NCBI RefSeq assembly: GCF_900188255.1
Contig: NZ_FZNS01000007.1
Location: forward strand, 124,001 to 188,000
DNA: 64,000 nucleotides
From: Hymenobacter mucosus
GTDB lineage: Bacteria > Bacteroidota > Bacteroidia > Cytophagales > Hymenobacteraceae
Direction of reading: 5' to 3'
Shown here: positions 8,386 through 18,713 of the stretch, piece after piece
Position numbering within the stretch: the stretch's first letter is position 1
Layout: every line of letters starts with the position of its first letter
Notes under the pieces: generated by a model
Databases searched by the model: none
Told to the model about the DNA's origin: nothing
Seen by the model: only the letters and a program-made list of their open reading frames with translations
Program-made: the position numbers and the translations under genes

Positions 8386-11300
8386 ATGAAAATTCCCTTA
8401 CCCCACACAAACAATCTGGTGCTGCTCGCTTCGCTCTGCGGGGTAGCCGTAACAATGCCCCAGAAAAACTTGGCCGCTACTCGGATTAGCACGTCTATTT
8501 TCCAAGCAGATGGGCCAATCAAGGGTCGAGTAATCGATAACACTGGTGCTGGCTTACCCGGCGTGAACGTGGTGGTAAAAGGCACAACTACTGGGGCCCA
8601 AACCGACGCAGATGGCAACTACTCGCTCACGGCTCCCGACAATGCCGTGCTCGTGTTCAGCTTTGTCGGTTCTACGGCGCAAGAGGTGGCTGTTGGCGGA
8701 CGCTCAGTCATCAACGTAACGCTGCAACCGGACTCGAAAGCGCTTGGTGACGTGGTGGTAGTAGGCTACGGCACCCAGCGGCGCGCTGACCTGACCAGCT
8801 CGGTAGCAAGCGTAAAGGAGGAGAGTTTTATTAAAGGCGCAACCAAGGACGCGGGCCAGTTACTACAAGGCAAAGTGGCGGGCCTCACGGTGAGTACGCC
8901 TAGCGGCGACCCAACCGCTAACAGCCAGATCTTGCTGCGCGGCACGGCTACACTAAACTCCAGTACCCAACCGCTGGTGTTGATTGATGGTATTCCGGGC
9001 ACGTTAAACACAGTAGCCCCCGAAGACATTGAGTCGATTGACGTGCTAAAAGATGGCTCCGCGGCTGCTATTTACGGTACGCGCGGCACCAACGGGGTAA
9101 TTCTCATTACTACGCGCCGCCCGAAAGGCAACATTGAGCCTACTATTGAATACAGTGGCTACGTGAGCACCCAGCGTATTGCGCGCCGCCCCGAAATGCT
9201 CAGCGCCAGTGAGTACCGGCAGCAGCTAGCGGGCGGCGTGGCCTTCACTGACCAAGGCAGCAGCACCGACTGGATAAAGGAAATTAGCCAAGACCCGCTC
9301 ATTCACGTGCACAACCTAACCTTTAAGGGAGGAAATGGGCAAACGAACTACCTACTCAATGGTAACTATCGTTACCTCGAGGGCATTTTTAAGAAATCGG
9401 ATAACCGTACATTCACCGGTCGGGCCGACATCAACCACGCCATGTATGATGGGCGGGTGAAGATCAATCTTGGCATTCTAAACACCAACAACCGTTTTAC
9501 GACAACAGCCGACGGCGGCAGCTTCAATGGTTATACCTACCGGCAAGCTGTCATTCGCAATCCAACTGCCCCAGTCTACAATGCTGACGGCACCTATGCT
9601 CAGCAGCTTTCCCTCTTCAACTACGAAAATCCCCTCTCACGCCTCTACAACTCAGATGGTGAAAACACATTCCAGAATACTCGCCTGAACGGTAGTATTG
9701 TGTGGGAGCCCATCGACAATCTACAGTTGAAGGCGCTGGCGTCTAACACGCGTTATAACCAAATACGGGGCTACTCAGAAAATAAGCAGCATCCTTCTAC
9801 TCTGCGGGATGGCTTAAATGGCTTCGCGTCCCGGGGCACAACTCAGATTATTGATAAGCTGGCCGAGCTGACCGCTTCGTACAACCGTAGCTTTGGTGAG
9901 CACCGCTTTTCCGCCCTGGGTGGCTATAGCTACCAGCAAAATACGGCCGAGAACTACTTCATGCAGAACTGGGATTTTCCCACTGATCTGTTTACGTACA
10001 ACAACATTGGCATTGGCAATGCGCTACGACTTGGCCGGGCACCTATTTATAGCGATAAGACACGTTGGAACCTGGTCGGCTTTTTCGGCCGCGTGACTTA
10101 CAACTACAAGGAAAAATACTTGCTGTTGGCAAGTGTGCGACGCGAAGCTTCATCGCGCTTCTTAGGAGCTAAGCAGCCGTGGGGCACCTTCCCGGCTGTG
10201 TCGGTGGGCTGGCGTATCAACCAGGAAAACTTCTTGCAGGGCGCTACCTTCCTTGACGATCTGAAACTACGAGTAGGCTACGGCGTGACGGGCACGGCTC
10301 CTGATGCCTCGTTCCTGGGGGTAGCTCGCCTTGGCTATACAGGTTACTTCCTCTCCAATGGTACGTGGGTACAAACTTTGAGCCCCGTGAGCAACCCCAA
10401 CCCATCCCTGCGCTGGGAGGAGAAGCAGGAGTCTAACGTGGGTATTGACTACTCCGTGTTCAAAGGGCGCATCAGCGGTACGGTAGACTACTACCTCCGG
10501 CGCACGAACGGTCTGCTGTACGATTACCAGGTGCCTTCGCCTCCAAACCTGTTTACGACGACAACCGCCAACGTGGGCGCCATGGAAAACAAGGGCATTG
10601 AAGTGCTAGTCAACGTGGTTCCGGTGCAAACCAAAAACTTTGTCTGGAACTCAAGCTTCAACTTCTCTACCAACCAAAACAAGCTGGTTTCGCTCACCAA
10701 CGACCTTTACACGCTTACCAATAACTTCTTCAACACGGGTTATACCGGCGAGCCAATTCAGACTTACACCCACCGGATAGAGGTTGGTAAGCGCCTCGGT
10801 GATTTCTACGGCTATAAGGTAGTAGACGTAACCGACGATGGGCAGTGGATTTACGAAACCAAAACGGGCGAGCGGCTACCCTACAGCCAATTCTCACACA
10901 GCGAAGACGATAAGCAAGTGCTCGGCAACGGGTTGCCCAAGTACTACGCCGGGTGAAACAACAACTTCCAGTACAAGCGCCTCGACTTGGGCATCACGAT
11001 GCGCGGTGCATTCGGCTACCAGATTCTGAACTTCCAGCGCATGTACTATGAGAACACCGGTGTAACGCAGTACAACCGCCTGAATACGGCCTTCGATAAG
11101 GTGTTTGACAAGGCAGTACTCAATAAGAGCATGCCCCTAGAGTACAATAGCTACTACATTGAGGACGGCGACTTCTGGAAAATTGACAACATCACCCTCG
11201 GCTACAACTTCAAGCCGAACTTGGTGAAGTACATCAAAAACATGCGCGTGTACGTGGCCACGCTCAACACCTTTACCATTACGGGCTACTCGGGCATCGA

Positions 11301-11400
11301 CCCCGAAGTGAACCGGATCGGCCTGGCTCCCGGCAACGATGAGCGTGACAAGTACCCCACCGTCCGCACCTTCACTTTTGGCGCTAACCTAACCTTTTAA
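8386..11400 (+). pseudogene. susC: SusC/RagA TonB-dependent outer-membrane transporter, interrupted by in-frame TGA
   Basis: Outer-membrane importer of the SusC/RagA family that pairs with SusD to bring oligosaccharides into the periplasm. From the ATG at 8386 the frame has a signal sequence, a carboxypeptidase-regulatory-like domain (KGRVIDNTGAGLPGVNVVVKG, about residues 45-120), the TonB plug starting VVVVGYGTQRR (about 125), TRGTNGVILITT near 235, and a 22-strand-type barrel. A TGA at 10954-10956 (codon 857 of 1004) interrupts the frame, which then continues without a shift to 11400 and ends in the usual aromatic barrel terminus TFGANLTF. The context YYAG-stop-NNNFQYK fits a conserved Trp, so TGG to TGA is likely. 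This may be a true nonsense mutation, a base-call error or, less likely, read-through. A TTG at 8350 could extend the N-terminus, but the signal sequence favours 8386. Confidence 0.9.
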
Positions 11401-11416
11401 CCCGCCTTCCCTTATC

Positions 11417-13042
11417 ATGAATACTATTGCTAAGTCACTGCGGGTTAGCGTACTGGCCGCTACTGCGCTCGGTCTGTTCAACGCCTGCACCAAGCTCGAC
11501 GATGAGAGCTACAATCAAATTGTTACCAGTCAGTTTACCCCCACGTCTCAGGACGTACTGGCCCTGATTGGTCCTGCCTACAGCACGTGGCGCCCCTTAT
11601 ACCTAGAGTTCAACGGCGTCTACCGCATCAATGAAACATCCACGGACGAGACGGTTACCCCTGCCCGCCCCAATGGCTGGGTAGATGATGGTTCGTTCCG
11701 GCGCCTGCATGAGCATAAATGGACGGCGCTGGATGCTACCCCGCGCGACGCTTGGAATCAGTCGTTCGCCGGCATCACCAACTGTAACCGTGTACTTTTC
11801 CAAGTGGAATCGGGTCAGGTGCCTGTGCCTACTGGCAAAGAGCAGCTTATTGCGGAACTGCGCGTGCTGCGGGCCTCGTACTACTACATGCTGTGCGACC
11901 TATTTGGAAACGTGCCAATTGTAGACCGGTTTGACGTACCAGCCGGCTTTCTACCAGAGCAAAATACCCGCAAGCAGGTCTACGACTTTATCATCAAGGA
12001 AGTAACGGAAGCCCTACCCCTACTCAGCGACGCGGCCGACGCCACCACGTACGGGCGCTTTAGCAACAAGTGGACGGCACAAGCCCTACTAGCCAAAATG
12101 TACCTCAACGCGCAGGTATATACCGGTCAGGCTGAATGGGTAAAGTGTATTGCTGCCTGTGATGCCGTAATAAACTCGGGCAAATACGCACTGGAGCCCA
12201 TTCAAGCCAACGTATTCAAAACGCAAAATGAGGGCTCGAAGGAAATCATCTTTGCCATTCCCTTCGATGAAGTGTATGCCACGGGTTTTCGCGTGCACAT
12301 GCAAACCCTACAGCCGCAGAATCAAGCAACGTACAATGCCCAGGCCAGTATGTGGGGCGGTGGCATCTGCGCCATTCCACAGTTCATCAACACGTACGAC
12401 CCCGACGATACTCGCTTAAGGCAGAACTGGATTCAAGGCCAGCAGTTTTCCTCCTCGGGGGTGCCCCTGGTGGGAGTATTTGGGGCCTTTACGGGCAAGC
12501 CCTTAATTTTTACGAACACCTTACCTGGCATTGACAATTCTGCGGAAGTAGATGGCTTCCGGGTAGGCAAGTTTGAAATCAAGCAAGGCGTTCGGGTTGA
12601 TTTGAGCAACGATTTCCCCTTGTTCCGCTACGCCGATATTCTCATGATGAAAGCCGAAAGCTTGCTGCGCTTATCCCAAACCACGCAAGCGGCTGACCTC
12701 GTAACCCAGGTGCGGCGGCGCAACTTTGCAACTGCTGCGAAGGCTACCGTAACGGCGGCCGACCTGTTGCGGGGCAGCGTGTACCAATATGGTCCGGCTC
12801 GCAACAACGTGGTGAGCCCCGTGGAAGGCGGCGCCGATATTCAGTACGGCCGATTCCTGGATGAGCTAGGCTGGGAGTTCACAGCCGAAGGTCACCGCCG
12901 TCAGGATATGATTCGTTTCGGAGTGTACACCAAAAAGTCGTGGCTCTCGCACGTGCCCAATGGGGATTACCGCACGCTAATGCCTATTCCACAGAACGTC
13001 CTGAATACCAACGCCAAGTTAAAGCAAAACCCAGGCTACTGA
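11417..13042 (+). CDS. susD: SusD/RagB outer-membrane glycan-binding lipoprotein
   Basis: Surface lipoprotein that captures oligosaccharides and forms the lid of the SusC channel. It has a lipobox (LGLFNAC, Cys24) and SusD-family features: an N-terminal tetratricopeptide-like helical part with ELRVLRASYYYMLCDLFGNVPIVDRF (about 140-170) and WTAQALLAKMYLNAQVY (about 220), and a C-terminal RagB/SusD part with FPLFRYADILMMKAESLLRL and LGWEFTAEGHRRQDMIRFG. It starts 16 bases after the susC stop, so the two are co-transcribed. It appears intact even though susC carries an internal stop, which suggests that the nonsense change is recent or an error. Confidence 0.96.
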   Translation: MNTIAKSLRVSVLAATALGLFNACTKLDDESYNQIVTSQFTPTSQDVLALIGPAYSTWRPLYLEFNGVYRINETSTDETVTPARPNGWVDDGSFRRLHEHKWTALDATPRDAWNQSFAGITNCNRVLFQVESGQVPVPTGKEQLIAELRVLRASYYYMLCDLFGNVPIVDRFDVPAGFLPEQNTRKQVYDFIIKEVTEALPLLSDAADATTYGRFSNKWTAQALLAKMYLNAQVYTGQAEWVKCIAACDAVINSGKYALEPIQANVFKTQNEGSKEIIFAIPFDEVYATGFRVHMQTLQPQNQATYNAQASMWGGGICAIPQFINTYDPDDTRLRQNWIQGQQFSSSGVPLVGVFGAFTGKPLIFTNTLPGIDNSAEVDGFRVGKFEIKQGVRVDLSNDFPLFRYADILMMKAESLLRLSQTTQAADLVTQVRRRNFATAAKATVTAADLLRGSVYQYGPARNNVVSPVEGGADIQYGRFLDELGWEFTAEGHRRQDMIRFGVYTKKSWLSHVPNGDYRTLMPIPQNVLNTNAKLKQNPGY

Positions 13043-13053
13043 TATAGGTGCTG

Positions 13054-13100
13054 TTAGAGGCGAGGAGCCAGCACAAAGATGGGTTGCTCCTCGTCTCTAA
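13054..13100 (+). terminator. Terminator-like hairpin after susD
   Basis: Arms at 13054-13068 and 13086-13100 pair over 15 positions with one mismatch around a 17-base loop, beginning 12 bases after the susD stop. It probably ends or attenuates the susCD transcript before the FG-GAP gene. Confidence 0.55.
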
Positions 13101-13183
13101 AGCCTCGGGTAGCTGCGGTCTAAGCACTGTTACGCGCTGAGGTATGCTCCATCGTCCCCCACCCGTCTCCATTCTCGTTATTC

Positions 13184-16100
13184 ATGCTTTGCAAGCACCC
13201 GTTCCTTCTAGCGGCTAGCCTGCTGATTTTGCTTTACTTGTCTGGGTGCCAGCACGAGCAGCGCGCCGTAGTGAATAAGAACGCGCTGTTTCAACTAGTG
13301 CCGTCGGAGCAAAGCCACGTCACGTTCCGCAACGACTTCCAGGAGGACGAGTTGACCAACGTGCTGGTGTACGAGTACACCTATAACGGCGGTGGCGTGG
13401 CCCTCGGTGACGTGAACAACGACGGCCTCGACGACATCTACTTCACGGCTAACAAAGGCAGCAACAAGCTCTACCTGAACAAAGGAAACCTTCGTTTCGA
13501 GGATGCTACTGATGTGGCGGGCGTGGCCTTGCCGAAAGGCTGGAAAACTGGCGTCACGATAGTAGACCTGAACGCCGACGGCCGCCTCGATTTCTACGTG
13601 TGCCGCTCGGGCGACTTGCCGGGTAAGCTCCGCCAAAATCAACTCTTCCTCAACCTAGGTCCGGATACGCAAGGGGTGCCCCACTTTCGGGAGCAAGCCG
13701 CTGCGTGCGGGTTAGCCGATTCGGCCTACAGCACCCAGGCCGTCTTTTTCGATTACGACAAAGACCAGGACCTCGACATGCTGCTGCTGAACCACAGTCC
13801 GCGCCGATTTGAGAACCTGGATGAGTTTTACATCAAGCAACTCATGCGCACGCCCGATGCGCTGACGGGGCTAAAGCTGTACCGCAATGAAGGCAGCCGA
13901 CAGGGCTTGCCGCAGTTTCGGGAGGTGGCCACCGCGGCGGGCTTGCTGAACACGCGCTTGTCCTTTGCTCTCGGCGCCTCTGTGGCAGACCTCAACAACG
14001 ATGGCTGGCCCGATATTTACCTGTCGAGCGACTACCTAGCCCCCGACTATCTCTACCTCAATAACCACGACGGCACGTTCACCGACCAACTCGGCAGCCA
14101 AATGGGCCACACGTCGCTCTCCTCGATGGGCAACGACGCGGCCGACCTCAACAACGACGGCTACGCCGATGTGTGCACCCTCGACATGCTGCCCGAGGAC
14201 AACCGGCGGCAGAAGCTGCTCTTCGCCAGCGACAACTACGAGTTGTTCCGCATCCGCGACGAAGCAGGGTTGCACAAGCAGTACATGCGCAACATGCTGC
14301 ACCTCAACAACGGCAACGGCACCTTCAGCGAGATTGGGCAGTTAGCCGGCATCTCGAATACTGATTGGAGCTGGGCCCCACTGCTGGCCGATTATGACAA
14401 TGACGGCTGGAAAGATCTGTTTATCACCAATGGCTTTCTGCACGACTACACCAACCTAGATTTCCTGAAGTACATGGGCGACTTTCTGCACGACCGCCAA
14501 GGCGACGTGCAGCGCAAAAACCTACTAGATCTGGTGCGCAAGATGCCTTCCTCCAACGTGATGGGCTACGCATTCCGTAACAAGGGCAACGCGACCTTCG
14601 CCAACGTCAGCGCCGACTGGGGCATCACGGAACCCGCCAACAGCAACGGTGCCGCTTACGCCGACCTCGACAACGACGGCGACCTAGATGTGGTGGTCAA
14701 CAACCTCAACGGCGAGGCGTTTCTATACCGCAACACCGCGGAGAAACGGCTTAAAAACCGGGGCTTATCCGTGCGGTTGGAAGGCCTAGGTGCCAACCGC
14801 CTAGGTATCGGGGCGAAGGTGCTGCTGTATAGCAACGGCCTGACCCAGACCCAGGAACAGCTAGTCGGGCGCGGCTACGAATCGAGCGTGTCGCCGGTGC
14901 TGCACTTTGGCCTAGGTCAGCAGCGCCAAGCCGATTCGGTGCGCGTGGCGTGGCCGAGCGGCCGACAGCAGGTGGTGCGCGCCGTGGCAGCAGGTAAGCT
15001 GCTGGTACTGCGCGAAGCGGAGGCGCAGAAGCCAATGGCATCAGCTCCGACCAAAGCTAGCCTACCGGCGTTTGCGGCGGTAGCTTCGCCGATTACGGCG
15101 GTGGCGGAAGAAAACAACGTCAACGACTTTAAGCGCCAACCGCTGCTCGTCAACAGCTTATCGTACAGTGGGCCGTGCCTGGTGCAGGCTGATGTGAACG
15201 GCGACGGTCGGCAGGATATGTTCATGGGTGGCGCCTCGGGCCATGCCAGCCGACTCTTTGTACAACAGGCTACGGGCCAATTTACGGAGTTGCCGCAGCC
15301 TGCTTTGGAAGCTGATTACCTACAGGAAGACACCGACGCCGCTTTCCTGGATGCAGACCACGACGGCGACCTAGACCTCTACGTGGCCAGCGGCGGCTAC
15401 GACAACTTCTTACCCGGCGACGCGCTCCTGCAAGATCGGTTGTACCTCAACGACGGGCGCGGCAACTTCAGCAAAAGCCCCGCGGGCAGCCTGCCCGCCA
15501 TGCCCACCAGCACCGCCTGCGTGCGAGTAGCCGACGTGAACGGCGACAGCGCCCCCGACCTCTTCGTGGGAGGCCGCGTGACACCCGGCCGCTACCCCGA
15601 ACCGCCCACCAGCTACCTGCTGCTTAACGATGGCCACGGCCACTTCCGCGACCAAACCGCGAACCTAGCCCCTGCGCTCCGGCAGCTAGGTATGATAACT
15701 GACGCCGCCTGGGTGGACCTGAACCAAGACCAACGCCCCGACCTGGTGACGGTAGGCGAATGGCTGCCCGTGCAAGTATGGCTGAACCAGAACGGCCGGC
15801 TTACTGACCAAACTGCGACTTACCTGCCCGGCAAGCTGTCGGGTTGGTGGAACAAGCTGCTAGTAACCGACCTGAACAAGGACAACAAACCGGACCTAGT
15901 AATCGGCAACATGGGCCTGAACACTCAGTGCCGGGCCAATGCGCAGCAACCCGCGGAGCTGCACTACAAGGACTTCGACGACAACGGCGCCATCGACCCG
16001 ATTTTGTGCATGTATTTGCAAGGCAAAAGCTACCCCTTCGTGTCGCGCGATGAGCTGCTGGACCAGCTCAGCATGACGCGCAGCCGCTTCCCGAACTACA

Positions 16101-16540
16101 AGAGCTACGCCGACGCCCAACTCACCGACATCTTTAAACCAGACGAGTTAAAGGGCACCAACGTACTACGCGCCAACCATCTGCAAACCAGCTGCCTACT
16201 GAGCACCCCGCAAGCTAGGTATCGGCTAGCTTCCCTCCCACCCGAAGCGCAATACACCCCCATCTTCGCCCTCACTACCCTCGACTACAACCACGACGGC
16301 AACCCCGACTTACTGCTCGGCGGCAACGCTACCCACAGCCGCATCCGCTTCGGCAACAACGATGCGGGCTATGGCCTGCTCTTGCGCGGCAACGGGCGGG
16401 GCGGCTTCACCACGGTTCCGCAGCGGCAGTCGGGCTTGCGGGTGCAGGGCGATGTGCGCAGCTTCGCCCAACTCGGTAAGGTGCTCGTGGTAGGGCGCAA
16501 CAACCAGCCTTTGCAAGCCTATGCTTTGCAAAGTCCATAA
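13184..16540 (+). CDS. FG-GAP/VCBS-repeat lipoprotein with ASPIC/UnbV domain
   Basis: Large predicted lipoprotein (1118 residues; lipobox LYLSGC, Cys22). It is built from many calcium-binding-like FG-GAP/VCBS repeats of the form D-x-N-x-D-G-x-x-D: DVNNDGLDDIYF, DLNADGRLDFYV, DLNNDGWPDIYL, DYDNDGWKDLFI and DLDNDGDLDVVV in the first half, then DVNGDGRQDMFM, DADHDGDLDLYV, DLNKDNKPDLVI and DYNHDGNPDLLL in the second. Between the halves (about 535-610) sits an ASPIC/UnbV domain with GIGAKVLLY and VRVAWPSGRQQ. The repeats predict one or two seven-bladed beta-propellers. Such proteins often follow susCD pairs in Bacteroidota, where they are suspected to bind glycan or protein at the surface; no enzymatic role can be assigned. 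Confidence 0.9.
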   Translation: MLCKHPFLLAASLLILLYLSGCQHEQRAVVNKNALFQLVPSEQSHVTFRNDFQEDELTNVLVYEYTYNGGGVALGDVNNDGLDDIYFTANKGSNKLYLNKGNLRFEDATDVAGVALPKGWKTGVTIVDLNADGRLDFYVCRSGDLPGKLRQNQLFLNLGPDTQGVPHFREQAAACGLADSAYSTQAVFFDYDKDQDLDMLLLNHSPRRFENLDEFYIKQLMRTPDALTGLKLYRNEGSRQGLPQFREVATAAGLLNTRLSFALGASVADLNNDGWPDIYLSSDYLAPDYLYLNNHDGTFTDQLGSQMGHTSLSSMGNDAADLNNDGYADVCTLDMLPEDNRRQKLLFASDNYELFRIRDEAGLHKQYMRNMLHLNNGNGTFSEIGQLAGISNTDWSWAPLLADYDNDGWKDLFITNGFLHDYTNLDFLKYMGDFLHDRQGDVQRKNLLDLVRKMPSSNVMGYAFRNKGNATFANVSADWGITEPANSNGAAYADLDNDGDLDVVVNNLNGEAFLYRNTAEKRLKNRGLSVRLEGLGANRLGIGAKVLLYSNGLTQTQEQLVGRGYESSVSPVLHFGLGQQRQADSVRVAWPSGRQQVVRAVAAGKLLVLREAEAQKPMASAPTKASLPAFAAVASPITAVAEENNVNDFKRQPLLVNSLSYSGPCLVQADVNGDGRQDMFMGGASGHASRLFVQQATGQFTELPQPALEADYLQEDTDAAFLDADHDGDLDLYVASGGYDNFLPGDALLQDRLYLNDGRGNFSKSPAGSLPAMPTSTACVRVADVNGDSAPDLFVGGRVTPGRYPEPPTSYLLLNDGHGHFRDQTANLAPALRQLGMITDAAWVDLNQDQRPDLVTVGEWLPVQVWLNQNGRLTDQTATYLPGKLSGWWNKLLVTDLNKDNKPDLVIGNMGLNTQCRANAQQPAELHYKDFDDNGAIDPILCMYLQGKSYPFVSRDELLDQLSMTRSRFPNYKSYADAQLTDIFKPDELKGTNVLRANHLQTSCLLSTPQARYRLASLPPEAQYTPIFALTTLDYNHDGNPDLLLGGNATHSRIRFGNNDAGYGLLLRGNGRGGFTTVPQRQSGLRVQGDVRSFAQLGKVLVVGRNNQPLQAYALQSP

Positions 16541-16643
16541 CCAATTGATTATTCGCACGCTACCGAAACACGAGCTTCTCTCCGACAGACCTAGGTTCCG
16601 GTACGTAACGTCAAACCTGTTCAGTTCTCACTAGCATACCCCT

Positions 16644-18674
16644 ATGAAAATCTCCCCGTCTTCCCTGCTGCTGACGTGCTTAGGCCTAGCATCCTTGCTG
16701 CCTGGTCGTAGCGAGGCGCAGAAAGCCCCCAGAAAAGCGCAGCCCGACCTAGCCGCTGGCAAACCTATCAGCCAGGATCTGTTCGGTATCTTTTTCGAAG
16801 ACATCAACTACGCCGCCGACGGGGGCCTCTACGCCGAGCTAGTGCAAAACCGCTCTTTCGAGTACACTCCCAACGACAACGCCGCTTGGCATTCCCTCAC
16901 GGCCTGGGAGTTTCTGCGGGAAGGCTACTCCTTCGGCACCATGTCGGTGGAAACGGCGGCGCCCGTCAACCCCAGCAACCCGCATTACGTGACCTTGCAC
17001 GTGGAGAATGAGATGCAGAAAGGGCTTGGCTTGAAGAACAGCGGCTTCGATGGCATTCCGGTGAAGGCTGGCGACCAGTATAATTTCTCGGTGCAGGCCC
17101 GGGTAAAGGGCGGCAAAACCGTTCCGCTGCTTGTTCAATTGCGCGACAAAGAAGGCGGCGTGCTGGCGACGGCATCGCTACCGGTGCAAAACGCCTCTTG
17201 GCAGCCCTACCGCGTAACGCTTACCCCCACGGGCACCGATGCCGCCGGCAGCCTAGTGGTGGTGGCCACCGGCAAAGGCACCGTCGACCTTGATTTGATT
17301 TCCCTGTTCCCGCAGAAAACCTTCAAGAACCGCCCCAACGGCATGCGCGCCGACCTAGCCCAGGCCATAGCCGACTTGCAACCGAAGTTCGTGCGCTTTC
17401 CCGGCGGCTGCCTCGCCCACGGCGACGGCTTGGAGAACATGTACCGCTGGAAAAACACCATCGGCCCCCTGGAGCAGCGCGTGGCGCAGCGCAACATTTG
17501 GAACTACCACCAGACCGCCGGCCTAGGGTACTTCGAGTATTTTCAATTCTGCGAAGACATTGGTGCTAAGCCTCTGCCGGTAGTACCAGCGGCAGTATCA
17601 TGCCAAAACTCGGGCGGCACGTGGCGCATCGGCGGCACCGGGCAGCAGAGCATTGCCATGGCTGAAATGCCGGAGTACGTGCAGGAAGTACTGGACTTGA
17701 TTGAGTACGCCAACGGCCCCACTACCTCTACCTGGGGCGCCAAGCGGGCCGCGGCGGGCCACCCCGAGTCGTTTCACCTAGAGTATGTAGGCGTCGGCAA
17801 CGAAGACAAGCAGACTCCAGAGTTTCGCGAGCGGTTCAAGCTTATCTACGACGCCGTCAAGCAAAAGCACCCCGAAGTCACGGTGATTGGTACCGTGGGG
17901 CCAGCCCCTCGCGGTGAGGACTTTGACCAGGGTTGGACCTTCGCCAATCAGTTGGCCGTGCCCATGGTGGATGAGCATTACTACGAGAGTCCCGAGTGGT
18001 TCCTGAAAAACAACCGCCGCTACGACAGCTACGACCGCAAGAAGTCTACCGTGTACCTAGGGGAGTACGCTTCGCGGGGCAACACCCTTTTCAACGCCCT
18101 GGCCGAAGCCGCCTACATGACCTCGTTGGAGCGCAACGGCGACGTAGTACGCCTCGCTTCCTACGCCCCGCTGCTCGCGAAAGAAGGCCACACCCAGTGG
18201 AACCCCGACCTAATATACTTCAACAACTCCACTGTGTGCCCTACCGCGAACTACTACGTGCAGCAGCTGTTCTCGCGCAACCAGGGCAGCGAGTACTTCG
18301 GCGGCGTGCTCACGGCCACCGACTCGGCCGTGGTCAGCTCCTGCGTGCGCGACGCCAACAGCGGCGACGTGATTCTGAAGCTGGTGAATTCCGGCGCTAC
18401 CGCCCAGCCCGTGCGCGTGGATTTGTCGCGCTTCAAGCGCCTGCGCCCCACGGCCGAAGTCATCACGCTTTCCGGTCCGCGCGATGCCAAAAACACCTTC
18501 GCCAGCCCGCAAACGGTAGTGCCCAAAACAGCTCCGTTCAAAGCTAGCGGCAACTTCGCCTACACGGCTGCGCCTTATTCGCTCACGGTGATTCGGGTGA
18601 AAGGCAGCGACGCCAAGCCGCGTAAGGACGTGTCGCGGGGCAGCACGGCCAGCAGTGGCTCCGCAGGTCGTTAG
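16644..18674 (+). CDS. GH51 alpha-L-arabinofuranosidase
   Basis: Secreted retaining alpha-L-arabinofuranosidase, 676 residues, releasing alpha-linked L-arabinofuranose from arabinan, arabinoxylan or arabinogalactan side chains. A signal peptide ends at RSEAQ (about residue 25). The N-terminal catalytic part starts DLFGIFFEDINYAADGGLYAELVQNRSFE, a GH51 hallmark; a CBM4/9-like module is inserted at about 105-215. FVRFPGGCLAHG is near 250. The acid/base is Glu387 in VGVGNE, the probable nucleophile Glu474 in YLGEYAS, and MVDEHYYESPEWF between them is also typical. The C-terminus is a beta-sandwich followed by a short Arg/Ser-rich tail. Its place after the GH127/GH146/susCD genes shows that the locus handles both alpha- and beta-arabinofuranosyl linkages. 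Confidence 0.95.
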   Translation: MKISPSSLLLTCLGLASLLPGRSEAQKAPRKAQPDLAAGKPISQDLFGIFFEDINYAADGGLYAELVQNRSFEYTPNDNAAWHSLTAWEFLREGYSFGTMSVETAAPVNPSNPHYVTLHVENEMQKGLGLKNSGFDGIPVKAGDQYNFSVQARVKGGKTVPLLVQLRDKEGGVLATASLPVQNASWQPYRVTLTPTGTDAAGSLVVVATGKGTVDLDLISLFPQKTFKNRPNGMRADLAQAIADLQPKFVRFPGGCLAHGDGLENMYRWKNTIGPLEQRVAQRNIWNYHQTAGLGYFEYFQFCEDIGAKPLPVVPAAVSCQNSGGTWRIGGTGQQSIAMAEMPEYVQEVLDLIEYANGPTTSTWGAKRAAAGHPESFHLEYVGVGNEDKQTPEFRERFKLIYDAVKQKHPEVTVIGTVGPAPRGEDFDQGWTFANQLAVPMVDEHYYESPEWFLKNNRRYDSYDRKKSTVYLGEYASRGNTLFNALAEAAYMTSLERNGDVVRLASYAPLLAKEGHTQWNPDLIYFNNSTVCPTANYYVQQLFSRNQGSEYFGGVLTATDSAVVSSCVRDANSGDVILKLVNSGATAQPVRVDLSRFKRLRPTAEVITLSGPRDAKNTFASPQTVVPKTAPFKASGNFAYTAAPYSLTVIRVKGSDAKPRKDVSRGSTASSGSAGR

Positions 18675-18713
18675 TTTAGACTTCGTCCTGAACTAGCATT
18701 AGCAAGAAAGAAC

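Noticed and set aside
10987-11400. Separate small gene starting after the susC TGA
   Set aside because: Its sequence is the direct in-frame continuation of the SusC barrel, so it is the tail of the same gene.
14036-14302. Long minus-strand open frames inside the FG-GAP gene and in other GC-rich genes
   Set aside because: They are antisense shadows of genes with strong third-position GC bias; no independent protein character.
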